From Cichorium intybus (taxonomy: Eukaryota; Streptophyta; Magnoliopsida; Asterales; Asteraceae), in NCBI GenBank assembly GCA_023525715.1, contig CM042012.1:59361205-59425204 (forward strand): 64,000 bases of DNA. The letters are read 5' to 3'. Position 1 is the first letter of the stretch. Every line of letters starts with the position of its first letter. The position numbers were made by a program, and so were the translations under genes. Shown piece after piece: positions 48,021 through 60,122 of the stretch. The notes beneath the pieces are model-generated. The model was not told the DNA's origin and did not search any database. It was given only the letters and a program-made list of their open reading frames with translations.

Positions 48021-48883
48021 TGCAGAAGTCTCCTGTCCAGCCGCGATTTGTGCACTGTAGCACGCAGTTTTGACTCATTAAGTCCTTAATCAGGTCCTTA
48101 ATCAATTGGGGTTTGTTCTAGGACTAAAACCTTATACTTTAACAAGGTTTTCAACCATCTAAAACAACCAATTCAATCAAAATGAAGAATTAGGGTTCTT
48201 AGTTCTAACAACCCCAAACTTCAAATTCATCACTAATAACAACCTACTTCCAGTTTCTTTAGTTAAGTCCTTATTAGCATGACTTAAGGGAAGTATTACA
48301 TCAACTTAACAACATAATCATCACTGCAAATGCATTTTTGAGTTGCTACAAAACCCATCAAGAAATAACAAGCTAGAGCTTGAAGAACTAACCTTTCAAG
48401 CTTAGGAATCATCAATTCCAAGCCATAGTTCCAATTCCTTGCTTCAATCCCATGTTTTTCTGCAGAAATCGCATCCTTCTTACTCTCAAGAATCATCCCC
48501 GTAACTGAAAATTGGCCAGTCAACAAGAGAGTCAACTCTCTCTATATACTCCAAAAATTTACATTTTTGGTCCTAAAGTTCCATTTCTTGAACTTTGACC
48601 ACCAAAATCAAGTTTTATTACAATAAAACTTTCATTTCTTACATTTTTGCCACAACCAATAATATTTTTCATATTTGGTCTTTCACATGGTCAAATGACC
48701 AAAATACCCTTTTTCGGTAAAACGACCAAAAATCAGTTTTTATAACATTTTAAGTCCAAAACTCAAAATATTATTTCAAACCAAATACTTTTCTGTCCAA
48801 AAGACCATTTTACCCTTCCAAGGTAAAATGACCAATTTACCTTTTTATTATAATTATATAATAAAGCGTGTCTTGGCGTTACA

Positions 48884-49327
48884 ATTGATAATACGAAAAC
48901 GCATCGGTAAATCGATGTTATAAAACGTGTTGTTGTGAATGATTTGTCTGGTAAAAGATATAAGCATATAAGTCGAAGCTTATTCGTTCCTTAACCCTGA
49001 TGGGTAACAGATATCTGTAGGCCTCTCGATGATTTTGAAGTTGACTAAAATGCTGGCCAGCCTGGACTAAATTGATGTGTTCAATTAGAAGTTCTAAAGT
49101 CATAAGCAGAATCAGAAATCGGGAAACAGAGTATCGGACCGAGATTGATCTCAATCCATGTCTCGTGTCTAAAAATATCTTGTTGGACAAAGGATCATAT
49201 GATCACTTATCTATGGACAGAACTGACTGGGTCAGAGTTCGGCAGCAGTTTCTAGGAAGCTATAATTTGTTGATTAATTAGAGGTTAAATTAGTAATTAT
49301 AGTCATAGACTTATCTAAGTGGGAGAC
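48884..49327 (+). other. Copia-2 3' untranslated region and PPT
   Basis: Continues the copia-2 3' end after the solo LTR, homologous to copia-1 23531-23935. It ends in TAAGTGGGAGAC (PPT) at 49316-49327. Confidence 0.75.
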
Positions 49328-49703
49328 TGTTGGATTAGGTGTCTAAGCCATGACTAATAATTAGTATTTATCTAATTAATAGTGGCATAGTCCATTTGGG
49401 TTGCCCTCATAGCAGGAGGTTTGATAGAAAGTTCAGTAGAGAGAAAGATTGATTTATTATATGATTAATAAATCAATAGAAATTAAATAAATAGTTTATT
49501 AATATATTAAAGTGATAATATATTAATTAGAAACTATATTAATTAATTAGGAATTAATCTAGAATTAATTTTAATTAATTTGGTGATTAAATTAATTAAT
49601 TAAAGGTGCAGGGACTAAAACTGTAATTATTCAATAGTTGAGTAAGTGACAGTTTGAGTGAGTGAAACGGCCAGCGAAATATATATATGGAAATATATAA
49701 ATT

Positions 49704-49781
<78 letters not shown>

Positions 49782-50169
49782 AGATAATTATAGTTTGAAT
49801 TATTAAGATAAAGGTTTATCTTAATTTGAATTCAAAAAGGCTTATCTCTTAAGGTTTATCTGGTCATCTAATGGAGGCTATAAATAGGGAGCCCCATAAC
49901 CTCATAACCTGCGATTTTTACCCTCATTCTCTCTGGAAATTTCATTCTCCCCTCTAGCTCTTGGGTGTGACTTCATTTGAGGCAGGACAATTGTGCTGCT
50001 CAGCTTCCAAGAAATCCTAAAAGGTTAGTTTTTCTGATTTGGTTCTTTTAGTTATTTTCTTGTGACCTTTAGGAATTTATTATAAGTTCAATTAAAAGAA
50101 AACATAGATCCTTATAGGTTGCATGTGAACTTAGGATTTTTAGTTCATAGATTTGCATAAAACCCTTCA
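49328..50169 (+). repeat. Copia-2 3' LTR
   Basis: TGTTGGATTAGG...AACCCTTCA, 842 bp, with TATAAATA at 49869 and an (AT)n tract at 49707-49779. Confidence 0.93.
49707..49779. repeat. (AT)n tract in copia-2 3' LTR, 73 bp
   Basis: Pure alternating AT. Confidence 0.97.
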
Positions 50170-50186
50170 GATTTACCATCCAAACT

Positions 50187-50211
50187 CGTGATCCGCAACA
50201 TACCCGTCACG
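50187..50211 (+). other. Leader hairpin H5, X copy
   Basis: Stem CGTGA / TCACG around TCCGCAACATACCCG-like loop. Compared with TTTGTGA / TCACAAA in copia-1 and copia-2, one base pair has changed on both sides (T-A to C-G). Confidence 0.55.
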
Positions 50212-50458
50212 GGAGAGAGGATGTGCATGATGGGATTAAACATACAATTGATCAGATTCAATGAATCCCATAATATCTAGAAGCTTCATAGAGATTGAAG
50301 TTGGCAAAGTGTAATTCCTACCTAAATAACTTCTCGAGGTGACTACGACATACCTCATCACCACCAGAAGCGAAATATGGATTCTAGCCTTATGTAAAAT
50401 AATTTTATGGGTGATTAATTTATTAAGGGTTAATCAAACTAACTAAACTCTATTTTAG

Positions 50459-50814
50459 ATGTCAACTAAAGAAAGTTTAAAAGTTACAAGTTTTATCTAC
50501 TGCGCCGCTTCCTCGATCAAAGTAAGTCCAACGACATAGATTATGCGTGTTGGTTCCAGAACTTGAGAAGAGTACTTAATTTTGAGGGAAAACTTTATAT
50601 GATTGAGGAACGAATTCCTAAGGATTATCTAGCCATATCCACTAGTGCTGAAATAGACGGTCCTCTTAGATGTCTAAATGATTCGAATAAGGTTGCTCGT
50701 CTCATGTTAGACACTATGATTCCCGAGCTTCAAAGAACTGTGTGGGGTCTTGGTGCTTTTGACATAATTAACCAGCTTGAGGACATGTTCCAAGAGCGGG
50801 TTAAACGAGAATGA
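50459..50814 (+). pseudogene. Copia X Gag remnant
   Basis: An ATG at 50459 is followed by a shifted frame; 50563-50814 then reads LNFEGKLYMIEERIPKDYL, NKVARLMLDTMIPELQRT and DIINQLEDMFQERVKRE, typical of Copia gag (UBN2/DUF4219 style). It ends in TGA. Further gag-like pieces with stops continue to about 51130. Confidence 0.75.
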
Positions 50815-52589
50815 TTTGAAGTCATGAAAGCATTATTGGGATGAAGGCTGTAAGAGGGACAAAGTGGCAGTACCCATATGTTTAACATAAGAGGGTACTT
50901 TTGACCAAATGTGGAGGTTGGGATTTCCAGTAAATCAGGAGTTAGTCACAGACATTGTCCTTAACTCGCTGACTAGTTCATATGATCAGTTCATATCGGA
51001 CTTCATTATATAGAACTTAAAAGGACCCTTTGAGAGATTACATAGCATGTTGAGGAAAGTAGAACTTGACATGGCTAGGAATCCAACACCACAGTTCCTA
51101 AAGAAGGTGTCAAATGAAAAGGAAAAACCCTACCAAGGGAATGATTTTCTTAAAGAAACCTCAATACTGAAATCCTGAGGAAGAATTTTGTTTCCACTGA
51201 AAGGAAAAGGGTAGGGAAGGCATAAATGCTCAACATATCTGAGCAGCAGAAGTAGTTGCAAGCCAAAGAGTATGCTGCTTCAGGTATATTTGTAATTCCA
51301 TAAGTGCTTTGCTTATGACCAGTATTGCTATTTTTAATAGGCAAAGACTCGAATAAATCTGAGGCACAAACCATGGAGAGTTGGATCGAACCATGGACTA
51401 CAAGCAGCTTGCTTTCATCCATAGGATTAGGAACCAACTTCTCTCTAGTGTTTTAGTTTATGCTTTTGAAATTGAAGATTGTTGATGTTAACATTATTTC
51501 ATAAGATGGTTTCGACTTGGTTTAAACATAAAAGTTGTTTTAAATAAAAGTTATTTTGGAACAAAGTTATGGTCATTACATCTATGAGAATTGGTTCACA
51601 ACAATAGTTCAAAGAAGATTGATTCAAGAATCCAAATGTTTGAATTAATGGTATGAGTGGAATTGTATGCTTTTATAAACTTGAAAGAAGCTACTAGAAC
51701 TCCAGGTGGATAGGATTCTGGAAATCATTTGACTGAACGTCTTTTGATAATTGATATTCTTGTTTACATAGAAACATAACTTTGCACTACTCACAAGTTA
51801 TTATGGGCAGAGGCTGGGAATCTGTTGGACCTTGTACATCTAATGTGTTTGGACCGTTCAGTTTATCTACTAAACCGTCTAAAATAATTTATTGAGTTTG
51901 AAACCTATATGGTGTTCAGTACTTGAAGAACAGAGTATAGGATCAAATAAGCGAAGGATAAGATTCTAAATCCAGGGGTGGATAAAGAGTTTCTTAGTCA
52001 AAGATCATACAATCATCTCATGGACTGTGAAAATTGTTTCAACATTCAACTCCACTTAGAACACCACGAGTATCGTATGGCGTGTCTGAGTTATAATCGA
52101 ATATAAAGGTTCGAATTATGATGGGTTGTATTATGATTACAATCATCTCATGGACTGTGAAAATTGTTTCAACATTCTCTCAACACTGTCTAAGAATATG
52201 GAGTGTAGATGTTTTTTCACTAGCATAATTAGAAATCTGGGGTTTTGAGACATATGGTTTACCGTGAAGCTTAGAGAACACCGATTAACAGAAATGTTAT
52301 ACCATTGGAGTACTTGGATATAATAAGCATTTTGACAACGGTATAATGTTGTTTAAATGACAGTCTTCTATGATAGGAAGCTGGTATTCAAGAAATCAGT
52401 GGGAGCCAGATTGATCTTGATGAGACTCAAAGGATCAAAGAACCTGATGTTGACACTAGCACTCAACTAGAGGTAAAGAACCCTGTCAAGACTCAGTAAG
52501 AGTTTGTTGAGGAATCTGACATAACTCCATCTCCTATTCGAGAAATCGATAAAGGACATTATGCACCCGAGTTTTATGAATTACATGTT

Positions 52590-53240
52590 GATAAAGGTGA
52601 TGAATGTCCGGTGGATCATTGTGACCCTACCAACTATCGGAAGTCGTGGCAAGCCCTTTGGGCTGCCTTAAAGAAAGAGGTTGTGGAGAGCAAGATGAAA
52701 TCCATGAAGGATAACCAAATTTGAAACTTGGTTGATGACACTCCTGATCTTAAACAATCGTGTGTAAATGGGTCTTTAAGAAGAAGACATGCATGGATAA
52801 AGAATACACACATGAGAGCTAGAGTGGTGACGAAGAGTTACACTCATATTCAAAGCTTGATTATGAGGAAACCTTCTCATCAGTGGCAATAATCATGTCT
52901 ATTTGGATATTGTGCGCCACATTAGCAGTCGGTGATTATAAAGTATGGCAAATGGATGTAAAAACCACTTTCATAAACGAAAAATATTAAAAGGATGTGT
53001 GTATGACACAACCATTCGGTTTTGTACGGTCTAAATATCCGAATAAGAGTGTGTAAGCTTGAAAAGTCTATTGATGGACTTGAACAAGAGTCTTGCAAAT
53101 GGATCTTTGTGTCGATGAGAAAGTCAAGAGAGCTTGGGTGGTTGAGAAAAAAAGGGAACCATATACATGTCAAAGCTAGTGGGAGAACGGAAGTCTACCC
53201 TATGTTGTACACAGATAGCAAAGTTCTCATGTAACGTCCC
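52590..53240 (+). pseudogene. Copia X reverse transcriptase remnant
   Basis: Broken pieces match Copia RT in order: DPTNYRKSWQALWAALKKEV, MKSMKDNQ, then parts like WVFKKKTCMDK, SYTHIQSLDYEETFS, YKVWQMDVKTTFINEK, TQPFGF and VCKLEKSIDGLEQESC. No YVDD motif is readable. Many stops and shifts. Confidence 0.75.
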
Positions 53241-53590
53241 TATCTCGAGATATATGAAGTAAATGAGAATCGCTATGCTAAAATGACACATGATAGACTT
53301 AGTGCATATGAAGCATCATGATCTATGGATATAGACTTTAGTGATTCATAGGGATTTGAGAAACAAAAGTGAACCATATACATGTTAGTGCTAGTGGGAT
53401 CACTGAAGTCTACCCTATGTTGTAAGCAGATAGCAAAGTTCTCATGTAAACGTCCATATATCGAGAAATATGAAATAAATGAGAATTGCTATGCTACAAA
53501 TGACACGAGAGTGACCTATTGCACATGAATCATTATGATCTATGTGGATAGAACTGAGTGCTTCACAGGGATAAGATAGAGTACATGAAT
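53158..53590. repeat. 215-bp tandem duplication in Copia X
   Basis: ACCATATACATGT starts copies at 53158 and 53373, both continuing through GCTAGTGGGA, GAAGTCTACCCTATGTTGTA, GATAGCAAAGTTCTCATGTAA and GAGAATYGCTATGCTA. The copies differ at many sites, so the duplication is old. Confidence 0.85.
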
Positions 53591-54927
53591 AATCAGGATC
53601 TAAAGATACAAGACTCCTATAAGGTATTCAAGTTTCTGTATATGGGTTTAGGACTAAGTGAAACTCAGAGTCCTAGTTCCACTAAGATTCTGGATGAGAT
53701 GACTTGAGTCACGTATGCACTTGCATATGGATCAATCGCATAATGTACGAGACCTAATGTATCATATGCCTTGAGCATAATGAGTTGACATTAGGCTAAT
53801 CCTTGCAAAAGTCAAAGGATGGAAGTCATGAAATATCTTAAATGTTTAAGTTGTTCTTGATCCAGTATAGTATGGAAGAACTAAGTGTAAAGAAGCACAC
53901 TGATACTAGCTTCCAAACAAATAGAGATGGTTTTCGTACGCATCAGGATCCGGGTTCTTACCAAACAAGACATCTTAGTTAATAAAGTTATATTAGAGGC
54001 AAGATAGCTTATCTGATCACTAAGTTAATGTCACGGACTAAGCAAGATCGTCGTGCTAAGTCCATTTGTATTAGATTTACAAATGAATTGGTTTTAAGCA
54101 ATGTAAAACTCTATTTGTTTTGAAGATTATTATGTGGAGAACATAATATATGCATAAAGAGAGTCATTTCATTAGTTTATCATTGTGTTCCGATTTTGCG
54201 TGTCTTATTGACTTCCTGAATAATTTAATTATTATTCAAACAATCCATAGTCGGTCATACTTTTGGAAGTAAGTATTGATTCAAGGCTGACATGAGGAAT
54301 TAGTGGATTGTCCATAGAGATGGACATAGCATAGAGATGCGCTAATTCTCATGTGTACTTAATATGGATTAAGTATTGGAGTAACCTGTACTTAGAGATT
54401 ACTTCATGGAATCTGTCACGAGTAATTATAAGATGGTAATATCTTATATTCTTCAAGCGGAGATGCATTGATTCTTAGTCCTGCAGTCTGTTATGACTTG
54501 GTTTTCTCCAACGTTGTCTATAACTGGCAGCCATACAGGGAATGACCAGGTATGACATGATGAGTAGGCGAGATCCATGTATTTAAAGTTTATTTGTTCC
54601 TTCTTCCTAACAAGAGAAGCGATATCCATGGGCCCCTCGATTTTGGTGTTGACAGTAAGTGTACGGCCGTACCGAGACTGAATTGATATAGAATCAATAG
54701 TGTAGTTTGTTGTAGTCAACACAAATCTCTATCGGGAAACATGATCTTGAATGTTTGAGACTGACAAAATTCCATGTCAGACGGTCATATGGATATCTTG
54801 TAGAACAAAGGAATGTTTGATCACTTGCCTAAAGGCTGTTTCATTATATGAACACGACACTTATCTAGGATGGCATACACCTTACTAGGATAGGGAATAT
54901 TAGACCATACAGTTGTTATAACAAGCG
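53591..54927 (+). other. Copia X decayed pol end and 3' untranslated region
   Basis: No usable ORF. The 54200-54450 part resembles the copia-2 segment 46240-46440 (TTCCTGAATAATTTAATTATT, GGAAGTAAGT, GACATAGCA words), supporting common Copia descent. Confidence 0.6.
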
Positions 54928-54939
54928 CAAGTGGGAGAC
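54928..54939 (+). other. Copia X polypurine tract
   Basis: CAAGTGGGAGAC directly before TGTTGG, identical in form to the copia-1 and copia-2 tracts. Confidence 0.8.
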
Positions 54940-55075
54940 TGTTGGTTATATTCCCATCATTATAACAAGTTGGAAATATTACTATAAATAGTAGGGTCCT
55001 TTTGGGTTACACGCAAGAGACAATTTAGCTAAAAGAGATCGAAAATAAACTTGAGCAGTTAAGTTTATTAATATA
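54940..55075 (+). repeat. Copia X 3' LTR, start only
   Basis: TGTTGGTTATATTCCC after the PPT. It runs about 136 bp and is cut where the Athila/Tat-like LTR begins. Confidence 0.65.
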
Positions 55076-56054
55076 TGACACGCCTAGGTCGTCATGCGGT
55101 CAAAAATAGTAAAATAAACCTCACTCATACTAGTAAAGTGGTAGTCAGGGTCGATCCACAGGAGTTTCGTGGTCAAGACAAGACGATAGCTTACCAACTG
55201 TAGTGTCACGCTACAGCCAGAGGGACTAACTTGCACTTTACCAAAACAATCCAAAAACACAATTCCAAACTCAAAGTCCAAATCAAACACAAACTAATTG
55301 AAACTAAACCAACTCCTAACACTAGATTGCTTACTGAAATCAGAAAGTATATTCAGAATCCAGAAAAAATAAAGGCAATCCAAAAGCATTCAAAGCATCC
55401 AAGCATAAATAAAGGTAAAAATTGCAAATAAACATAAACTGAATGATTAACTTTATTAAACTCCAATCTAGAACATCCCAAACAGTAAAATACGAAAATA
55501 AATAGCTTTCACCTACTGCTACTGGTTGTTACTATCCAGAAACACCAAGCTAAGAGCTAATAACTACTAAACTAATATTAAAAATAAAGTGAAAACATAA
55601 AAATACCACAATGGGTTGCTGAAATCTCGAAACTTCAGTCAAAGACGCCGTAATTCCACCTTAGGGTCTGATCTTCGTCTCCGGAATTCGACCTAAAAGC
55701 CTCTATTTATAGTTGTGAAAAATAAGAAGTCGTGACGCGTAAGACCTCTAGCCGCGTCGCGTGTAGAGCCTTATCCCCGTTTTTTCATCATTTGAATTTC
55801 TTCCACCGCCTTACTTTTGACGTGGCGCGTCGCGCATGCATGCACACCTGCGGCGCGCGTGTCCAGACGACTCTTTTCGACTTTATCTTCAAACATCTTC
55901 ATTTTGTCTGCATTTAACCACTGTTTATAACATTTCTTTGCAAACAAGCACTAGCACAAAAAGTGAGAATACCAATGCTTATATGATATAATTTCACCAA
56001 GAATAGGGCCTAACAATGACTAAAATACTTGATATTACTAAGCGTTGTCAAACA
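55076..56054 (-). repeat. Athila/Tat-like 3' LTR
   Basis: Plus strand TGACACGCC...GTTGTCAAACA; minus strand TGTTTGACAACG...GGCGTGTCA. TATA box on the minus strand at 55704-55711 (plus TATTTATA). The transcribed side carries GC-rich GCGTCGCG words (55735-55860). Confidence 0.68.
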
Positions 56055-56066
56055 CCCCACACTTCT
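56055..56066 (-). other. Polypurine tract of the Athila/Tat-like element
   Basis: Plus strand CCCCACACTTCT, minus strand AGAAGTGTGGGG, directly before the LTR start. Similar tracts are at about 56695, 56906 and 58291. Confidence 0.65.
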
Positions 56067-57059
56067 GCCTTGCTTGTCCCCAAGAAAGAGAGTTTTTAAC
56101 CGATTTTAACTAAGACTCAAACAATTTTTGAATTTGTTCAATTTCAAAGTTTATTGTCCCCAGAGTTAGAGTCAAATCGTTTTTGCAAACATAACCAGAA
56201 TATTCGTTGGAATTCATGACTTTCTAGAGAACCCTTGATTACAAATTTTCTGTTCACAGTGAAGTGTACGTACTCATTCAGATTCTAAAGGCCATTAAAG
56301 AACTATCTATGACTTTCGATGTTGTCCATGTAACAAGCTTTCAGAAATACCATCCCAGACCAGACGATCTTAGGTGGCAAGGTGCATAAGTCCCACCCAT
56401 TTTAGACTTACCGGCTCGAACAACAAAGGCCACTGATTAATAGTCCCTTCCTAAATTCCAATCCTAAAATATTCCAATTTTCTAACTCCTAAAACTCAAC
56501 TTATTTGACTAAACCATAGCATGATCACAACTAAATAGTATTTCTTGAAAAATACTGATGCTATAACATTCACAAACTATTCGTTTCAAAATTACAATCT
56601 ATTAAAAAATTGTGAAAATGTTGCTAAAATTTTTGAAAATGACTCATTTCCCGCAAAAATTTAAGAAAACACTCTTTCGACCGTCCACACCCCACACTTA
56701 AAACCGTACAACGTCCCCGTTGTACAAAATTATTTTAAAACTAGGGAGAAAGAGTTACCCCTTAGACGGTTGACTGCTTGATGGTACTTGATTGTCACAG
56801 GTTACAAAAACACGAACTCTTCACGATTTAGATTCAGATTTCCAGGAGTTGTAGCGTAACAGTAAACACTCTGGTGATCATAGCAAGTGGAGGGGGGCAC
56901 AATGACCCCACACTTTCCTGAAACAACTCCTCCACAAATTCCTCAATGGTATTCACATGCAACACTCATAAACAAATTAAATGCAAAAAGAAAACAAACA
57001 AATAACAAAAATATATAGCAAAAGATAGTAATAAGTTTTGTACAATGTTTTCAAAAAGT

Positions 57060-58090
57060 AGAAAATAAAATACATCAATCATCCTGGCATAGCCCAGATG
57101 GACCCGCCTCATCATCGTGAGCTCTGGATGGAAAGGGTCGTGGGCATCGTCCCTGCTGGGAAGCCATCTCTAGTAGTACCCCCCCCCATCCATACCTGCT
57201 GATCCTCCAGCCTCATCATCCTCTCTCTCACGTCATGTAATGCAACCATCACCTCTGATAGCTACGGCTGTGGCTGCTCAGCTGGTGCCTCAACCCTCCG
57301 GCATCACCTCGCTGGTCCCTTCTCCTGTGCATGGGCTGGTCGGGGTGCCCGTGGTGCCTTTATCGCCACCCTCATGTATGTACCCGTACGTGGCTGATGG
57401 ATGAGCCCCATGATCTCAGCAGTAAGAATGCTATATGATCTGGCCAAGCAGGAAATGAAATGTCCGCCGGCCATGGGGCTGCTGCTAGATACACCCGCTG
57501 CTCATGTCGACAAGGAGATCGCCAGTGCATATAGCAAATGAAGGAACCTGGTGGGGTCGGAGATCGCCCACATGAAGGTCGTGTCGTCTCCAGACACCTT
57601 CTCACATCCTTGCTTCTGCATGACAGAAGTGGATATGATACGGTGCATAAGGCGGTGCAGCAGATTGCGGAGGTGGCTCTCCCTGGCCGACCCCGCCTCG
57701 AACTGGGCGTTGGACATTGTCCTCCAAATAACAGTGTTGCCCTCTCGATTGGGCTGTCCCGGAATGCATGCCCGAAGAAAAGGCACAAAATGGCGGCTCT
57801 CTAGCACCACTGTGTAAATCCCTACGCGTCTCCCAAACTCCTAGAGATTGCACTCCCTACTCTCTCCGCCCAACCTGAATCTAATCATCCAGGACCATGA
57901 CTCTGGTGTATAAAGAATTGTCGAAAGGAACTCCAGAAGAAGCTCCGTGTAGACCACATCCTCATCGTTTCCCATCAGCCTCTCCCAGCCTGTGTCAAAA
58001 TATCCCGGTCCAGCACGATCGCCTCAAGTACCCAGCGGGTACTCAACTCATTCCTCCGTGCCACGTTCTCTGGTGTATTGTCTAAAATCT
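57060..58090 (-). pseudogene. Athila ORF-1-like protein remnant
   Basis: GC-richer coding block. The true frame is best seen at 57810-57502: NAQFEAGSARESHLRNLLHR, MHRIISTSVMQKQGCEKVSG, DDTTFMWAISDPTRFLHLLY and ALAISLSTRAAG, continuing to a spacer with RERMMRLEDQQ. This matches the plant transposon-associated protein family found in Athila/Retand-type elements, from memory. Function unknown. Stops and shifts interrupt it; the overlapping ORF 57372-57788 is a shadow. Confidence 0.68.
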
Positions 58091-58336
58091 CAGGAAACTG
58101 AAGGAATGGATGATCGCGCCTTATAAAGAGTTTTCTGATCGATCGAATTCCGCGGCGCGCCTGGATGCATTGCGCGTCGCGCGTGTCGCCAAATAACCCC
58201 TGCGCATCGGGTTACCGCACGATCCCGCGTCGTGCCCTTCTCCCTACCGCGTCGTGGCTTCCAAATTCCCCAAAGTTCCTCGTGTGACCCCACACTTGCC
58301 TCGTACTACCAATACCTGCAATGATGATGATAATAT

Positions 58337-60122
58337 TGTAACATCCCAAAATTTTAGGGTAAAATTAAAAAAAAATTAAACGAACACTTTAATATAAGAA
58401 AAGCCACTTAATTAATTTTGACAAAATTCCATAACTTATAAGTTTAATGAAAACATCCCAGGATTAACAAAAGTTAATGAAATCACAACATAACGGAACA
58501 TCCTTTCAAAAACAGTCCTCCAATGAACCAGCACAGTGTATACACCTCACGCCTTGCCATCCATGGTACCTGATGTACCTGAAACAGTAGTTTATATAGG
58601 GAAAGGGTAAGCACGGAGCTTAGTGAGTTCCTCAAAATACCATACGATCCATCACATATAACATACAACACATCATAACCATTCATATGTCTGTGAGACT
58701 CGCGGGCTATCCCTGTTCCGCTGAAGACTAATGGGCAGTTTCCGTTCTGTCTTATCGCTCGCAGGCTTTTCCCGTTCCGTCTAATGACTCCCAGGCTATT
58801 CCCGTTCCGCCTATTGGCTCGCGGGCTATCCCGTTCCATCCACAAACAATCATTATCATAGCAATCATTCATACAATTACCATACATGTAAGATCACCTT
58901 AGTCTAACATATCTTCCTTCCTATGCATGCAATATCACCTATAGTATAGTGAGAAGACTCACCTGATTATAGTTGACTATATCGTTTATCTTTCTCGGCT
59001 TTGTATTTCCTTCAACTTTAACTGTTAACATAATAAGAAATCTATCATTTCTTAATCCTTAACTATATTATAGTCGCATCATTAAACCCTTCAATAATTC
59101 CAATATGATACTCCATGATTTATCAAGTAAAGAACGGCCAGGTAGAAGATTCGATGGGGTGGCAGGATCCTTTCAGCATTTTAGCCTTTCGGAAAATCCA
59201 ACAACCAGATCCCAAGTAATCGGCCTAGTCACCGTCCTCGTAAGTAAATCAATCGGTATTATTTTCGGAAATTACGAATTGTTATAATAACGACATTTTA
59301 AGGTTTTTGTTTACTATTGTTAGAAATGAGTATAATATAACATATGTTATACTTATTAAATATTCTACTTCTTAACAAAAACTATCTTACAATACCTAAT
59401 TAAGCTATAGAAAGGTTTGTAGTTACCTTATGACCAGTCGTCGAGATCTATAACTCCTTCGTTAGGCTTTTGAGCTTCCTTCCGCTCACTTGCTTACACT
59501 CTAGTGCTAAGAAACCTCTATATATTGGATTGAGATTTAGTTGTGTGGTTTATGAGATGTTTTGAGGGGTATTTATACTTGAATTCTTGAATAAAAAATG
59601 GCATGACACTTTTGACAAAAGATTTTAATAATATAACTTTGTTGAAATTAATACCTTCTAGAATCAGTCTGTACAAGACTGGTTTATCCGACTTTAAACA
59701 CATGAAATTAACGTTTTTATTTGATATTCCAAAAATTTATCTCAATGCCTTTCCAGGGATGTATTTTACGTATTTATATGATTTTTCTATGATTTATTAT
59801 GAATTTTTGAAAACAGACTATCTAATCTGTCAATTCCGAACTAATCTGTAAAGATTGCATTTTTACGATAGATAATGTCATTTTCAAGCTTACTATTATT
59901 TTTGGTAATTATTCTAGACTCAATTTGTAAACTTTGTGCATTGGTTTGAGGTCCAAACGAGTTTCCTAGAATTAATTATGATTTTTCTAAAAACGACACA
60001 AAATGCTGATTTTCATATGAAATTGTAACTAAAGTTTTTCTTAGCTTTATAACTACCAACATCATATAATTCCTAACACTGTTATTTTAAGTATATGTTA
60101 TAATCAGGATACGGGTCTTACA
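58337..60122 (-). repeat. Gypsy 3' LTR (minus strand)
   Basis: Plus strand TGTAACATCCC...CGGGTCTTACA, 1786 bp with TG...CA ends. The right side is followed by AGTCTCACCCACTTATTTGG and TTTCGTCCCGAAATCC, the complement of a Gypsy tail and PPT, so this is a 3' LTR, not a solo LTR (no matching TSD). Internal array at 58690-58840. Confidence 0.78.
58690..58840. repeat. GGCTATCCCGTTCCG tandem repeat in LTR
   Basis: Four units of about 37 bp with CTCGCGGGCTAT-CCCGTTCCGYCTA cores. Reminiscent in design of the arrays in the other Gypsy LTRs here. Confidence 0.8.

Larger units (their letters stand above)
46522..48883 (-). mobile_element. Solo Gypsy-type LTR in copia-2
   Basis: 2362 bp, plus strand TGTAACACCC...GGCGTTACA, flanked by the perfect TSD ATTGA (46517-46521 and 48884-48888). 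The flanks join into continuous Copia 3' sequence, as shown by the uninterrupted homologue in copia-1 at about 23935-23975 (minus strand). No PBS, PPT or coding sequence flanks it, so it is a solo LTR left by LTR-LTR recombination. Inverted relative to its relative at 1-2340. Confidence 0.93.
50170..55075 (+). mobile_element. Copia X, 3' portion
   Basis: The leader resumes after the GATTT site (hairpin H5 at 50187-50211 and the block GGGATTAAACATACAATTGA, homologous to both other Copia leaders). Then come decayed gag, decayed RT, PPT and the start of a 3' LTR. With 21691-22749 and 39482-40012 it forms one old element broken by two later insertions. Confidence 0.75.
55076..58336 (-). mobile_element. 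Athila/Tat-like Gypsy element, 3' portion
   Basis: On the minus strand: an ORF-1-like coding remnant (about 58090-57060), a non-coding stretch with several AAGTGTGGGG-type tracts, and a 979-bp LTR (56054-55076) with a TATA box. The PPT form AAGTGTGGGG before the LTR is characteristic of Athila/Tat-lineage elements. Gag-pol and the 5' LTR are not in the window. The right edge is replaced by another Gypsy LTR at 58337. Confidence 0.65.

Noticed and set aside
57372..57788. 138-codon minus-strand ORF, and plus-strand ORFs 57538-57817
   Set aside because: Shadows of the ORF-1-like frame at 57810-57502, which gives the family-like protein.
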